Positions 1-7,916 of a stretch of 64,000 nt of DNA are shown piece by piece. Within the stretch, counting starts at the first letter, position 1. The number at the start of each line of letters is the position of its first letter. The notes beneath the pieces were generated by a model. It did not search any database, was not told the origin of the DNA, and saw only the letters and a program-made list of their open reading frames with translations. The position numbers and the translations under genes were made by a program. The DNA comes from Ideonella sp. MAG2 (GTDB taxonomy: Bacteria > Pseudomonadota > Gammaproteobacteria > Burkholderiales > Burkholderiaceae_C): positions 1,721,704 to 1,785,703 of the forward strand of contig PTEU01000001.1 in assembly GCA_004359425.1 (NCBI GenBank), given 5' to 3'.

Positions 1-240
1 ATCCAAGCCCAGCTCCAGGCGGTTTTGCTCAGGCTGAAGGCGAATGCGCGGGTGGCTGATCTCCACCTCCAGCCATTCCATCAGACGCCTGTCTACCGGG
101 AACTTGCGCTGCAATATCGCTGCCAGTTCGGCCTCGCTCCACACCATCCGCTGAGGCCCCAAAAGGCTGGCGCAGGCTGCTAAGCCCAGAGCACCTGCCA
201 AACCCAGCCCGCCTAACACCGTACGCCTTGAAAAATTCAT
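1..240 (-). CDS. DUF1439-type lipoprotein, N-terminal part (runs off window)
   Basis: Eighty in-frame codons run from an ATG at 238-240 to the window edge. The product starts with an arginine-containing n-region (MNFSRRTVLGG), a hydrophobic stretch and a lipobox-like LAAC, so it is probably a lipoprotein with the acylated Cys near residue 23. The part after the signal (MVWSEAELAAILQRKFPVD) resembles the start of DUF1439/YceB-like proteins, which are periplasmic lipoproteins of unknown function. The C-terminus lies outside the window. It is divergent from the TetR gene, so the 128-bp gap may hold promoters for both. The signal peptide is seen directly; the family is a recognition call with moderate certainty. 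Confidence 0.6.
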   Translation of the reverse strand, partial: MNFSRRTVLGGLGLAGALGLAACASLLGPQRMVWSEAELAAILQRKFPVDRRLMEWLEVEISHPRIRLQPEQNRLELGLD

Positions 241-346
241 GTCACTCCGTTGAACAGCAGAGTCTGTGCAACGTGAGCTTGGCCCTCCTGGCTGACAGGG
301 CCTTGACCCGCAGCACCTTGACGCTTCAGCGCAGGGTGTTAGCATT

Positions 347-360
347 ACTGACCAATCAGT
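347..360. promoter_or_regulatory. Probable TetR operator (perfect inverted repeat)
   Basis: The sequence ACTGA-CCAA-TCAGT is a perfect 5-bp inverted repeat with a 4-bp spacer, ending 8 bp before the ATG of the TetR gene. TetR repressors commonly bind such palindromes over their own promoter, so this is a candidate autoregulatory site that would also control the downstream efflux genes. No Shine-Dalgarno is evident between it and the ATG. Confidence 0.5.
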
Positions 361-368
361 CATTAACA

Positions 369-1046
369 ATGTCCGCCGCTCCGACCGTTCGCCAACGCCG
401 CAAAGACGCTCGCCCACAAGAATTGCTGGACGCGGCGCTGGAGCTGTTTGTAGAGAAGGGTTTTGCGGCGACGCGCTCTGAAGAGGTGGCCATGCGTGCC
501 GGGGTGTCAAAGGGCACGCTCTACCTCTACTACCCCAGCAAGGAAGAGTTGCTCAAAGCGGTGATCCGCCAAACGCTGGCGGCCAAGATCGCCGAAGGGC
601 GCGTCATGGCCCTGAACCAACAAGGCTCACCGGCTGACAAGCTGCTGGCTGTCCTGCCGCATTGGTGGGGCGAGGTCTACCGCAGCCCTGCGTCTGGGGT
701 GTTCAAGCTGGTCATCACCGAGATGTGCAACTTCCCAGAACTGGCTCAGTTCTACGCTGAAGAAGTCATCATGCCAGGCACTGCCTTGGTGGCAGAGCAC
801 TTGGAAGCGGGCATGGCCTGCGGCGAGTTTCATCGGCATGACGTGATGTCCACGGTCTACTCCATCGTGATGCCCTTGATCATGGTCTGCCTGCACAAGC
901 ACTCACTCGGTGCCTGCGGCATGGACGAGCCCATCTTGGAAGACCCTGACGGCTTCATCCGTCGTCATGTCACTCTTGTGCTGAATGGCCTGCGCCATGC
1001 GCCCGAAGCGCCTTGTTCATCCATCCCACCCTCTCTCCACGCCTAA
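369..1046 (+). CDS. TetR/AcrR family transcriptional regulator
   Basis: This 225-residue protein has a TetR-type helix-turn-helix at about residues 12-60, with the motif VSKGTLYLYYPSKEEL typical of the recognition helix and its downstream turn. The C-terminal ligand-binding part resembles regulators of efflux pumps. The ATG at 369 was chosen because upstream in-frame codons (from 228) overlap the divergent lipoprotein gene and the palindrome at 347-360, and because MSAAPTVRQRRKDARPQELL is a normal TetR start. Its stop lies 2 bp before the adaptor start at 1049, so regulator, adaptor and pump probably form one operon under autorepression. The ligand is unknown. Confidence 0.88.
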   Translation: MSAAPTVRQRRKDARPQELLDAALELFVEKGFAATRSEEVAMRAGVSKGTLYLYYPSKEELLKAVIRQTLAAKIAEGRVMALNQQGSPADKLLAVLPHWWGEVYRSPASGVFKLVITEMCNFPELAQFYAEEVIMPGTALVAEHLEAGMACGEFHRHDVMSTVYSIVMPLIMVCLHKHSLGACGMDEPILEDPDGFIRRHVTLVLNGLRHAPEAPCSSIPPSLHA

Positions 1047-1048
1047 GC

Positions 1049-2224
1049 ATGCCTCTTTCACGTCGTACTGTTGTAGTGTCAGCCCTTGTGCTGCTGGTGG
1101 CCGGTGGTGGGCTGTGGATGAAGCGCCAGCGTGCGGCGGATACCCCCACCCCAGCATCCCCGGCGTCGGCGGCCTCCGCCGCCAGTGCAGCGCTGGCGCT
1201 GACACCGCAAGACCTTTGGACCGCCACCAGCCAGCCGCTGAACCGCCACGTCGAGGTGTCCGGCCCCTTGCGCGCTGTGAACAGTGCTTGGGTCAAGGCC
1301 AAGGTGCCGGGTGAGCTGAAAAGCCTGAGCGTTCGCGAAGGTGACACGGTGCGCGCAGGCCAAGTGCTGGGCCAGATTGACACCACCGAATTGGACTGGC
1401 GGCTGCGCCAAGCCCAACAGCAGGCCGAAGCCGCCAAGGCCCAGGCCGATGTGGCCGACCGCACCTTGGCCAATAACCGTGCCCTGGTGAGTCAAGGTTT
1501 TATCTCTCCGACGGCGCTGGACACCTCTCAGGCCAATGCCAATGGTGCTCGCGCTAATTTGCAAGCGGCGCAGGCCGCCGTGGCCTTGGCACGCAAGTCT
1601 CTGGCCGATGCCAGCCTGGTCGCGCCGCTTGGCGGCTTGGTGGCTCAACGCTTGGTGCAAGCCGGCGAGCGTGTCTCCTTAGATGCTCGGGTGCTGGAGG
1701 TGGTCGACCTCAGCCGCATGGAGCTGGAGGCCGCACTGCCCCCACAAGCAGTGGCCCAGATTCGGGTGGGTGCCCAAGCCAGCCTCATGGTTGACGGGCT
1801 GAGTGAGCCGATCGCCGCCCAAGTGGTGCGCATCAACCCCAGCGCCAGCGCGGGCACACGCACGGTGGCAGCTTACTTGAGCATCGCCCCGCATCCGGGC
1901 CTGCGCCAGGGCTTGTTTGCCAGCGGGCGCATCACCCTGCCCGGCGCAGCCGCTTTGGTGGTGCCCAGCACCGCCATTCGCCTGGACCTGCCTGAGCCCA
2001 GCTTGCTGGTGCTGGAGGGCCAACGCGTCATTCAGCGCAAAGTCACGTTGGGCAACAGCGGTGAAGCGCAGGGCGTCGCTCTGACCGAGGTGCTCAGCGG
2101 CCTGAAGGCAGGTGAACAAGTGCTGACGGCCCAGGCCGGCGCGGTGCGCAGCGGCACCCTGGTAAAGCCGCCCTCGGCCATGGGCGTGAATGCCTCGGCC
2201 ACCAGCGCTTCGGCCCCACGCTGA
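1049..2224 (+). CDS. RND efflux periplasmic adaptor (membrane fusion protein)
   Basis: This 391-residue adaptor has an N-terminal membrane anchor (residues about 5-23), an Ala/Ser/Pro-rich linker, the first biotinyl-lipoyl half (KAKVPGELKSLSVREGDTVR), a helical hairpin rich in Ala and Gln (about residues 110-180), the second lipoyl half (LVAPLGGLVAQRLVQAGERV) and a beta-barrel/membrane-proximal part. This is the order of HlyD/AcrA-type RND adaptors, which bridge the inner-membrane pump and the TolC channel. A start at 1013 is possible but would overlap the TetR gene by 34 bp; 1049 follows its stop directly. The pump gene begins 11 bp after the stop. The substrate cannot be read from the sequence. 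Confidence 0.9.
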   Translation: MPLSRRTVVVSALVLLVAGGGLWMKRQRAADTPTPASPASAASAASAALALTPQDLWTATSQPLNRHVEVSGPLRAVNSAWVKAKVPGELKSLSVREGDTVRAGQVLGQIDTTELDWRLRQAQQQAEAAKAQADVADRTLANNRALVSQGFISPTALDTSQANANGARANLQAAQAAVALARKSLADASLVAPLGGLVAQRLVQAGERVSLDARVLEVVDLSRMELEAALPPQAVAQIRVGAQASLMVDGLSEPIAAQVVRINPSASAGTRTVAAYLSIAPHPGLRQGLFASGRITLPGAAALVVPSTAIRLDLPEPSLLVLEGQRVIQRKVTLGNSGEAQGVALTEVLSGLKAGEQVLTAQAGAVRSGTLVKPPSAMGVNASATSASAPR

Positions 2225-2235
2225 GCGGTTGCGTC

Positions 2236-5200
2236 ATGTGGTTCACCCGCGTCTCGATTGCCAACCCCGTCATGGCCGTGATGGTCATGCTGGCCTTTGT
2301 CGTGTTGGGCGGCTTTGCGCTGCAAAAGCTAAAGGTCGATCAATTTCCAAACATCGACTTCCCGACCGTGGTGGTTCAAGTCGCCTACCCCGGCGCTTCA
2401 GCCGAGGTGGTGGAGAACGAAATCACCATCAAGGTCGAAGAAGCCGTCAACACCATTGCGGGTATCAGCCAGCTTTATTCGCGCAGCTATGAGGGCACGG
2501 CGGTCGTCATCATCCAGTTCAACCTGGACATGGACGGGCGCAAAGCTGCCGACGATGTGCGCGAGAAAGTCGGCCAAATCCGTGCCACGCTGCCCGACGA
2601 TGTCGACGAGCCCAAGATTTCACGCTTTGACCCCGCTTCGAGACCGATTTGGACTCTGGCACTGACCAGCCCAGACCAAAGCCGAAGCCCCGCTGAATTG
2701 ACCGCGTTTGGCGATCAGGTCATCAAAAAACGACTCGAAAACGTGCGCGGAGTGGGCTCCGTGACCTTGGTGGGCGGAGCCAAGCGCGAGATCAATATTT
2801 ACCTGAAACCTCAGGCCTTGGAGGCTTGGGGCTTGTCGGCCGACTTGGTGATGACGGCTGTGCGCAATGAGACGCGCAACCTGCCCGCTGGTACGCTGCG
2901 CAATGCCGCCAACGAACGCATTGTGCAGATTGACGGCCGCTTCACCAACCCGCAGGAGATGAAACAGCTCATCGTGGCGCGGCGGGGTGGGCAGGCCGTG
3001 CGCCTGGGCCAGGTGGCAGATGTGGTGGACGGCCCGCAAGAAACAGACAGCCTGGCGCTCTACAACGGCCAGCGCATGCTGGCCTTGGAAGTGCTCAAAG
3101 CCCAGGGCGAAAACACCATCGAGGTGGTGGACGGTTTGACGCGAACGGCCGAGGCGCTGCGGCCTCAGCTCCCGCCCGGCATGAGTGTGGACGTGGTGAA
3201 AGACAACTCGCGCCCTATCCGGGTCTCCGTCAGCAATGTGCGGCGCACCTTGATCGAAGGGGCCTTGCTGACCGTGGGTATCGTGTTTCTGTTCCTGAAC
3301 TCTTGGCGCTCGACCTTGATCACCGGGCTGACCTTGCCCATTGCGCTGGTGGGCACATTTTTGTTCATGCACCTGTTCGGCTTCTCCATCAATATGGTGA
3401 CGCTGATGGCGCTGTCGCTGTGCGTGGGCTTGCTGATCGACGACGCCATCGTGGTGCGAGAAAACATCGTGCGCCATGTGCAGATGGGCAAGACACCGCG
3501 CGACGCGGCGCTCGAAGGCACGGCTGAAATCGGCCTGGCGGTCTTGGCCACCACGCTGTCCATTGTTGCGGTGTTTCTGCCCATTGGCTTCATGGGCGGG
3601 ATCATCGGCAAGTTCTTCCATGAATTCGGCATCACCATCGTCGCGGCCGTGTTGATCTCCATGTTTGTGAGCTTCACGCTCGACCCCATGCTCTCCTCGG
3701 TGTGGCATGACCCAGCCATAGACCGAGAAGGCAAACCCTTTGAGCCGCGCGGCTGGTACGACCACACTCTGGGCCGTTTGACCCACGCGGTGGATCAATG
3801 GTCGCGCCGCCTGGCTCAGGGCTATGAGGCGCTGCTGGGCTGGTCTCTACAGCATAAATTAGTGACGATCCTGGTGGCCATCAGTACCCTGGTGGCCTCG
3901 GTGGTGATGATTCGATTTTTGGGCACTGAGTTTGTACCCAAGGCCGACTTCTCCGAAACCTCGGTCACTTTCTACACACCGGTGGGCAGCAGCTTGGAGC
4001 TCACCCAGCAGCGCACCGCCCAAGTCGACCAAATTTTGCGCGCCATGCCCGAGGTGCGCTACACCTTGGCCACCATCAACACCGGCTCCGCCCAAGGCCA
4101 TAACCAAGTCAGCATCTATGTCCGCTTGGTGGACAGGCAGCAACGCAGCCGCTCGGCGGATGCCATGTCGGCCCCGCTGCGCGATCAACTCGCCCAGGTG
4201 CCCGGCATCACCGTCACCCATGTGGGCCTGCTGGACGCGGTGGGCGGCAACAAGCCCATTTCCGTGTCACTGCAAGGGCAAGACTTGAAGGAGCTCAAGC
4301 GCCTGTCTCAGCAAGCCACGGAGCGGCTGCGCAGCGTCTCGGGTTTGTCTGACCTGGACACCAGCATGAAGCCCGAAAAGCCCACGGTGGCCGTTGATGT
4401 CAAACGGGATGCCGCCTCGGATGTGGGTCTGTCGGTGGGGGCCATCACCAGCCACCTGCGGGCCTTGATTGCGGGCAATACGGTCAGCACCTGGCGTGCG
4501 CCAGACGGACAGAACTACGATGTCAAGGTCAGGCTGAGCCCCGATGCCCGGAAAGACAGCCCCGACCTGCAACGCCTGTCCCTGCTGGCGGGCACCAACG
4601 CCGATGGCTCACCCAAGCTGGTGGCTCTGAGCCAGGTGGCCGTGCTGAGAGACGCGACCCTGCCCAATCAAATCAACCGGCGTGACTTGAACCGCGAGGT
4701 GGAGTTCACGGCCAACACCCAAGGCCGGGCTTTGGGCGAGGTGTCGGCAGACATGAAAAAGGTGCTGGAAGCCATGCCGCTACCGCCGGGCTATGAGTTC
4801 CGCTTTGGGGGCTCCACCAAGGACATGCAGGAGTCCTTCCTCTATGCCATCTCGGCGCTGGCCATGGGGGTGATCTTCATCTACATGATTCTGGCCAGCC
4901 AGTTCAAGAGCTTTTTGCAGCCCATTGCCTTGATGAGCTCCCTGCCCTTGACCCTGATCGGTGTGGTGGGCGCACTGCTGTTGTGGCGCTCCACACTGAA
5001 TATGTTCTCCATCATCGGCGTGGTGATGCTGATGGGCTTGGTGACCAAGAACGCCATTCTGCTGCTGGACTTTGCCATTCGGCTGCGTGAGCAAGGCGTG
5101 GCGCGCACCGAGGCCCTGTTGCAAGCCGCCCATGTGCGCTTGCGGCCGATCTTGATGACCACGCTGGCCATGGTGTTTGGCATGGTGCCGCTGGCCTTTG

Positions 5201-5388
5201 CCTTGACCGAAGGCTCCGAGCAACGCGCCCCCATGGGCCAGGCCGTGATTGGTGGTGTCATCACCTCCTCCATCCTGACCTTGGTGGTGGTGCCGGTCAT
5301 CTACTGTGTGCTGGATGACTTCAAGGCCTGGGTGTCGCGCCGATTGCGTGGGGCGCCCGTCAGCACAAATGAGGGTGAAGCCGCCTAA
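2236..5388 (+). CDS. RND efflux pump permease, HAE1/AcrB-MMPL type
   Basis: At 1050 residues it has full RND length. It shows the usual duplication: TM1 at about residues 10-30, a large periplasmic loop, TM2-TM6 (about 335-500), TM7 (about 540), a second large loop, and TM8-TM12 (about 870-1035). The paired acidic residues of the proton relay are visible in GLLIDDAIVVREN at about residues 402-403. The start MWFTRVSIANPVMAVMVMLA is typical of the CzcA/HAE1-related group found in beta- and gammaproteobacteria. It would use the proton gradient to export drugs or other amphiphiles with the adaptor upstream and possibly the TolC at 6496. Specificity is not inferable. Confidence 0.92.
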   Translation: MWFTRVSIANPVMAVMVMLAFVVLGGFALQKLKVDQFPNIDFPTVVVQVAYPGASAEVVENEITIKVEEAVNTIAGISQLYSRSYEGTAVVIIQFNLDMDGRKAADDVREKVGQIRATLPDDVDEPKISRFDPASRPIWTLALTSPDQSRSPAELTAFGDQVIKKRLENVRGVGSVTLVGGAKREINIYLKPQALEAWGLSADLVMTAVRNETRNLPAGTLRNAANERIVQIDGRFTNPQEMKQLIVARRGGQAVRLGQVADVVDGPQETDSLALYNGQRMLALEVLKAQGENTIEVVDGLTRTAEALRPQLPPGMSVDVVKDNSRPIRVSVSNVRRTLIEGALLTVGIVFLFLNSWRSTLITGLTLPIALVGTFLFMHLFGFSINMVTLMALSLCVGLLIDDAIVVRENIVRHVQMGKTPRDAALEGTAEIGLAVLATTLSIVAVFLPIGFMGGIIGKFFHEFGITIVAAVLISMFVSFTLDPMLSSVWHDPAIDREGKPFEPRGWYDHTLGRLTHAVDQWSRRLAQGYEALLGWSLQHKLVTILVAISTLVASVVMIRFLGTEFVPKADFSETSVTFYTPVGSSLELTQQRTAQVDQILRAMPEVRYTLATINTGSAQGHNQVSIYVRLVDRQQRSRSADAMSAPLRDQLAQVPGITVTHVGLLDAVGGNKPISVSLQGQDLKELKRLSQQATERLRSVSGLSDLDTSMKPEKPTVAVDVKRDAASDVGLSVGAITSHLRALIAGNTVSTWRAPDGQNYDVKVRLSPDARKDSPDLQRLSLLAGTNADGSPKLVALSQVAVLRDATLPNQINRRDLNREVEFTANTQGRALGEVSADMKKVLEAMPLPPGYEFRFGGSTKDMQESFLYAISALAMGVIFIYMILASQFKSFLQPIALMSSLPLTLIGVVGALLLWRSTLNMFSIIGVVMLMGLVTKNAILLLDFAIRLREQGVARTEALLQAAHVRLRPILMTTLAMVFGMVPLAFALTEGSEQRAPMGQAVIGGVITSSILTLVVVPVIYCVLDDFKAWVSRRLRGAPVSTNEGEAA

Positions 5389-5439
5389 AATCGCGGGTTT
5401 TCCTGAACCCGTTTGCAGACTGCTCCTCAAGGACAAGCC

Positions 5440-6093
5440 ATGAACATCGAACAAGCCCGCTTCAACATGATTGAGCAGCAAATCCGCCCCTGGGATGTGC
5501 TGGATGGTGCCGTGTTGAGCCTCTTGGCCGCTGTGCGCCGTGAGGACTTTGTGCCCACCGCCATGAAAGCCCTGGCGTTTGTGGACACCGAGGTACCCTT
5601 GGGCGAGGGCCAAGTCATGCTGGCCCCGCGCGTGGAAGCCCGCATGCTGCAAGAGTTAAAGGTACAGCGCCACGAAACCGTGCTCGAAGTCGGCTCGGGC
5701 TCGGGCTTTGTGGCGGCCTTGCTGGGCCACCGAGCCCAGCGCGTTATCAGCCTAGAGTGCCGCCCGGCCTTGGCCGCCCAGGCGCGCAGCAACCTGCTGC
5801 GTGCGGGCCTGGCTAACGTCGAAGTACGCGAACAATGCGGCAGCAAGGGTTTGGCGGAAGAAGGCCCGTTTGACGCCATCATGCTGTCGGGCTCGGTGCC
5901 TGCTGTGCCGCAAGGGCTGCTGGACCAGCTCAAGGTCGGTGGCCGCCTGATCGCCATTGAAGGCCATGAGCCCGTGATGTGCGCTGTGCTCTACACACGG
6001 CAGTCCGAACAAGCCGTCTCGCGCGTAGAGTTGTTTGACACCGTGGCCCAGCGCCTAGACGGCTTCCCTGAACCGACCCGCTTCACCTTCTGA
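5440..6093 (+). CDS. Protein-L-isoaspartate O-methyltransferase-like protein
   Basis: This 217-residue SAM-dependent methyltransferase has motif I VLEVGSGSGF at residues 81-90 and the family start IEQQIRPWDVLD. Pcm enzymes methylate isoaspartyl residues to start repair of damaged proteins. The betaproteobacterial branch next to tolC lacks some Pcm hallmarks, so substrate identity is less sure than the fold. The start at 5440 is preceded by an AAGGA-like Shine-Dalgarno. The stop overlaps the ATG of the rhodanese gene by one base (TGATG), implying translational coupling. Confidence 0.8.
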   Translation: MNIEQARFNMIEQQIRPWDVLDGAVLSLLAAVRREDFVPTAMKALAFVDTEVPLGEGQVMLAPRVEARMLQELKVQRHETVLEVGSGSGFVAALLGHRAQRVISLECRPALAAQARSNLLRAGLANVEVREQCGSKGLAEEGPFDAIMLSGSVPAVPQGLLDQLKVGGRLIAIEGHEPVMCAVLYTRQSEQAVSRVELFDTVAQRLDGFPEPTRFTF

Positions 6094-6428
6094 TGAATGC
6101 CCTGCACGTCCACGAGCTGAAGCCTTTTCTGGAAGCCCAAGCGGGCCGCCAAACGCTGCTGCTGGACGTGCGTGAAGACTGGGAAGTCGCCCTCGCCCCC
6201 CTGCAACTGCCCGGGGCCGAGACGCGCCACATTCCCATGGGGGACATTCCTGCGCGCCGGGCTGAACTGTCGACCTCGCAGCCTGTCATCGCTTTCTGTC
6301 ATCACGGCATGCGCAGCGCGCAAGTCGTCGCATTCCTATCGCAGCACGGCCACCCCGAGGTGTACAACCTCGCTGGTGGCACGCACGCTTGGTCCACGCT
6401 GGTGGACCCCAGCGTGCCCTGCTATTGA
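6093..6428 (+). CDS. Single-domain rhodanese-like sulfurtransferase
   Basis: This 111-residue protein is one rhodanese domain with the structural motif LLLDVREDWE (residues 22-31) and the active-site loop FCHHGMRSA, in which Cys69 would carry the persulfide. The C-terminal signature NLAGGTHAWS is also present. GlpE-type single-domain rhodaneses move sulfane sulfur to acceptors such as thioredoxin or cyanide in the cytoplasm; the physiological acceptor here is unknown. It overlaps the methyltransferase gene by one base and precedes tolC. Confidence 0.88.
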   Translation: MNALHVHELKPFLEAQAGRQTLLLDVREDWEVALAPLQLPGAETRHIPMGDIPARRAELSTSQPVIAFCHHGMRSAQVVAFLSQHGHPEVYNLAGGTHAWSTLVDPSVPCY

Positions 6429-6495
6429 GATCACGCACTCAGCCACAAGCTTTCTGCCCTGACACGACACTACTATGCACACCGAGGATCCCCCC

Positions 6496-7914
6496 ATGAC
6501 GCCCACGCGCCAGCCCGCCATCTCTGCCCCCCGCCACACGCTAAGTGTTGCCATTGCTCTGGGCCTCTTAAGCCTGAGTTTGGGGGCCCGTGCCCAAAGC
6601 CTGGCAGAGCTGTACGAGGCGGCCCGCCAATACGATGCCACCTACCTGGGGGCTCGGGCGCAGGCGGAATCTGCCGTGTTCAAGGCCGAGCAAGCCAAGG
6701 CGCTGAATCGCCCGGCAGCCAGCCTGACGGCCACCGCCAATTTGGTGAAGGCCGACGCGCAGTCCACCACCACCAGCACCTCCCCTACGGGTGTCACGGT
6801 CAACTCCACCGACAGTGACATCAGCACCCGTGAAGCCAAGGTGGCGCTTCAAGCTCAGCAATCGCTCTACAACCCGGCAAACGCGGCCACCATTGCCCAG
6901 GCAGAGCGCGCCTTGGCGCTGTCCCAGGCCCAGTTGAAAGCGGCAGAGCAAGACCTGATCGTGCGCCTTTCCCAGGCCTACTTTGATGTGCTGGCCGCTC
7001 AAGACGTGCTGAACACGGTGCGAGCCAGCAAAAAGGCCATCTCAGAGCAACTGGCCTCCGCCAAGCGCAATTTCGAGGTGGGAACCGCCACCATCACTGA
7101 CACCCGCGAAGCCCAGGCCAAGTTTGACCTGGCCACGGCGCAAGAATTGGCCGCCGACAACGACCTGCGCGTGAAGCTGTTGGCACTGGAGCAGCAAGTG
7201 GGCAGGTCGGGCGTCAAACCTCGCCCGCTGGCCGCCCCGGTCGTGCTGCCCCCACTGCAACCCAGCCTCGTTGATGAATGGTTGACCCGTGCCGAAGACA
7301 ACAGCACAGCCGTCGCCCAAAGCCGTCTGGCGATGGATGTGGCCAAGCTGGAAACCGAAAAGGCCCGCGCTGGCCACTTGCCCACATTGAGCCTGGGGGC
7401 CAGCTACAGCCGCACATACCCGGGCGGCTCGACCGACTCCACCACCAACGGCATCGTTTTCTCCAACAGCCGCAGCGGCAACAGCGGTGCAGCCGCCATT
7501 GGCCTGACCCTGAACGTGCCCCTGTTCTCGGGTTACTCAGTCCAGAACCGCATCAAAGAGACTTTGTCCCTGGAAGACAAGGCTCGTAACGACTTAGAGC
7601 TTGCCCGCCGCGCCATCGCCCAAGGTACGCGCAGCGCCTTTTTTGGCGTGCAGTCGGGTCAAGCCCAAGTCAAAGCCTTGGAAGCTGCCGAGAGCTCCAG
7701 CAAGCTGGCCCTGGAGGCCACGCAACTGGGCTACAAAGTGGGCGTGCGGGTGAACCTGGACGTGCTCAATGCCCAGACCCAGCTCTACCAAACCCAGCGC
7801 GACCTGGCCCGTGCCCGCTATGACGTGGTGATGGGCGGCTTGAAGCTGCGCCAAGTGAGCGGCACCTTGACGGCCGGTGACGTGGAGGCGATCAACGCGT
7901 TGTTGGCGCGTTGA
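6496..7914 (+). CDS. tolC: TolC family outer membrane efflux channel
   Basis: The product of 472 residues has a signal peptide ending near GARAQS, followed by SLAELYEAARQYDATYLGAR, the usual start of mature TolC. Two repeats of the outer-membrane efflux protein domain follow, each with long Ala/Gln-rich helices and a beta-strand segment (for example residues about 290-345, LSLGASYSRTYPGGS). It trimerises to a trans-periplasmic channel. The ATG at 6496 is preferred over 6475 because GAGGA at 6484-6488 sits 7 nt upstream. It probably serves the RND adaptor and pump 1.1 kb upstream, although the two genes between them belong to a different conserved group. Its last codons overlap the end of waaA on the other strand. 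Confidence 0.9.
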   Translation: MTPTRQPAISAPRHTLSVAIALGLLSLSLGARAQSLAELYEAARQYDATYLGARAQAESAVFKAEQAKALNRPAASLTATANLVKADAQSTTTSTSPTGVTVNSTDSDISTREAKVALQAQQSLYNPANAATIAQAERALALSQAQLKAAEQDLIVRLSQAYFDVLAAQDVLNTVRASKKAISEQLASAKRNFEVGTATITDTREAQAKFDLATAQELAADNDLRVKLLALEQQVGRSGVKPRPLAAPVVLPPLQPSLVDEWLTRAEDNSTAVAQSRLAMDVAKLETEKARAGHLPTLSLGASYSRTYPGGSTDSTTNGIVFSNSRSGNSGAAAIGLTLNVPLFSGYSVQNRIKETLSLEDKARNDLELARRAIAQGTRSAFFGVQSGQAQVKALEAAESSSKLALEATQLGYKVGVRVNLDVLNAQTQLYQTQRDLARARYDVVMGGLKLRQVSGTLTAGDVEAINALLAR

Positions 7915-7916
7915 TC
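7890..7916. terminator. Inverted repeat spanning both convergent stop codons
   Basis: A perfect 10-bp inverted repeat (GATCAACGCG at 7890-7899, CGCGTTGATC at 7907-7916) with a 7-nt loop covers the tolC stop at 7912-7914 and the waaA stop at 7892-7894. There is no long U-tract on either side, so it is at best a bidirectional pause or RNA 3'-end stabiliser rather than a textbook intrinsic terminator. Confidence 0.45.
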
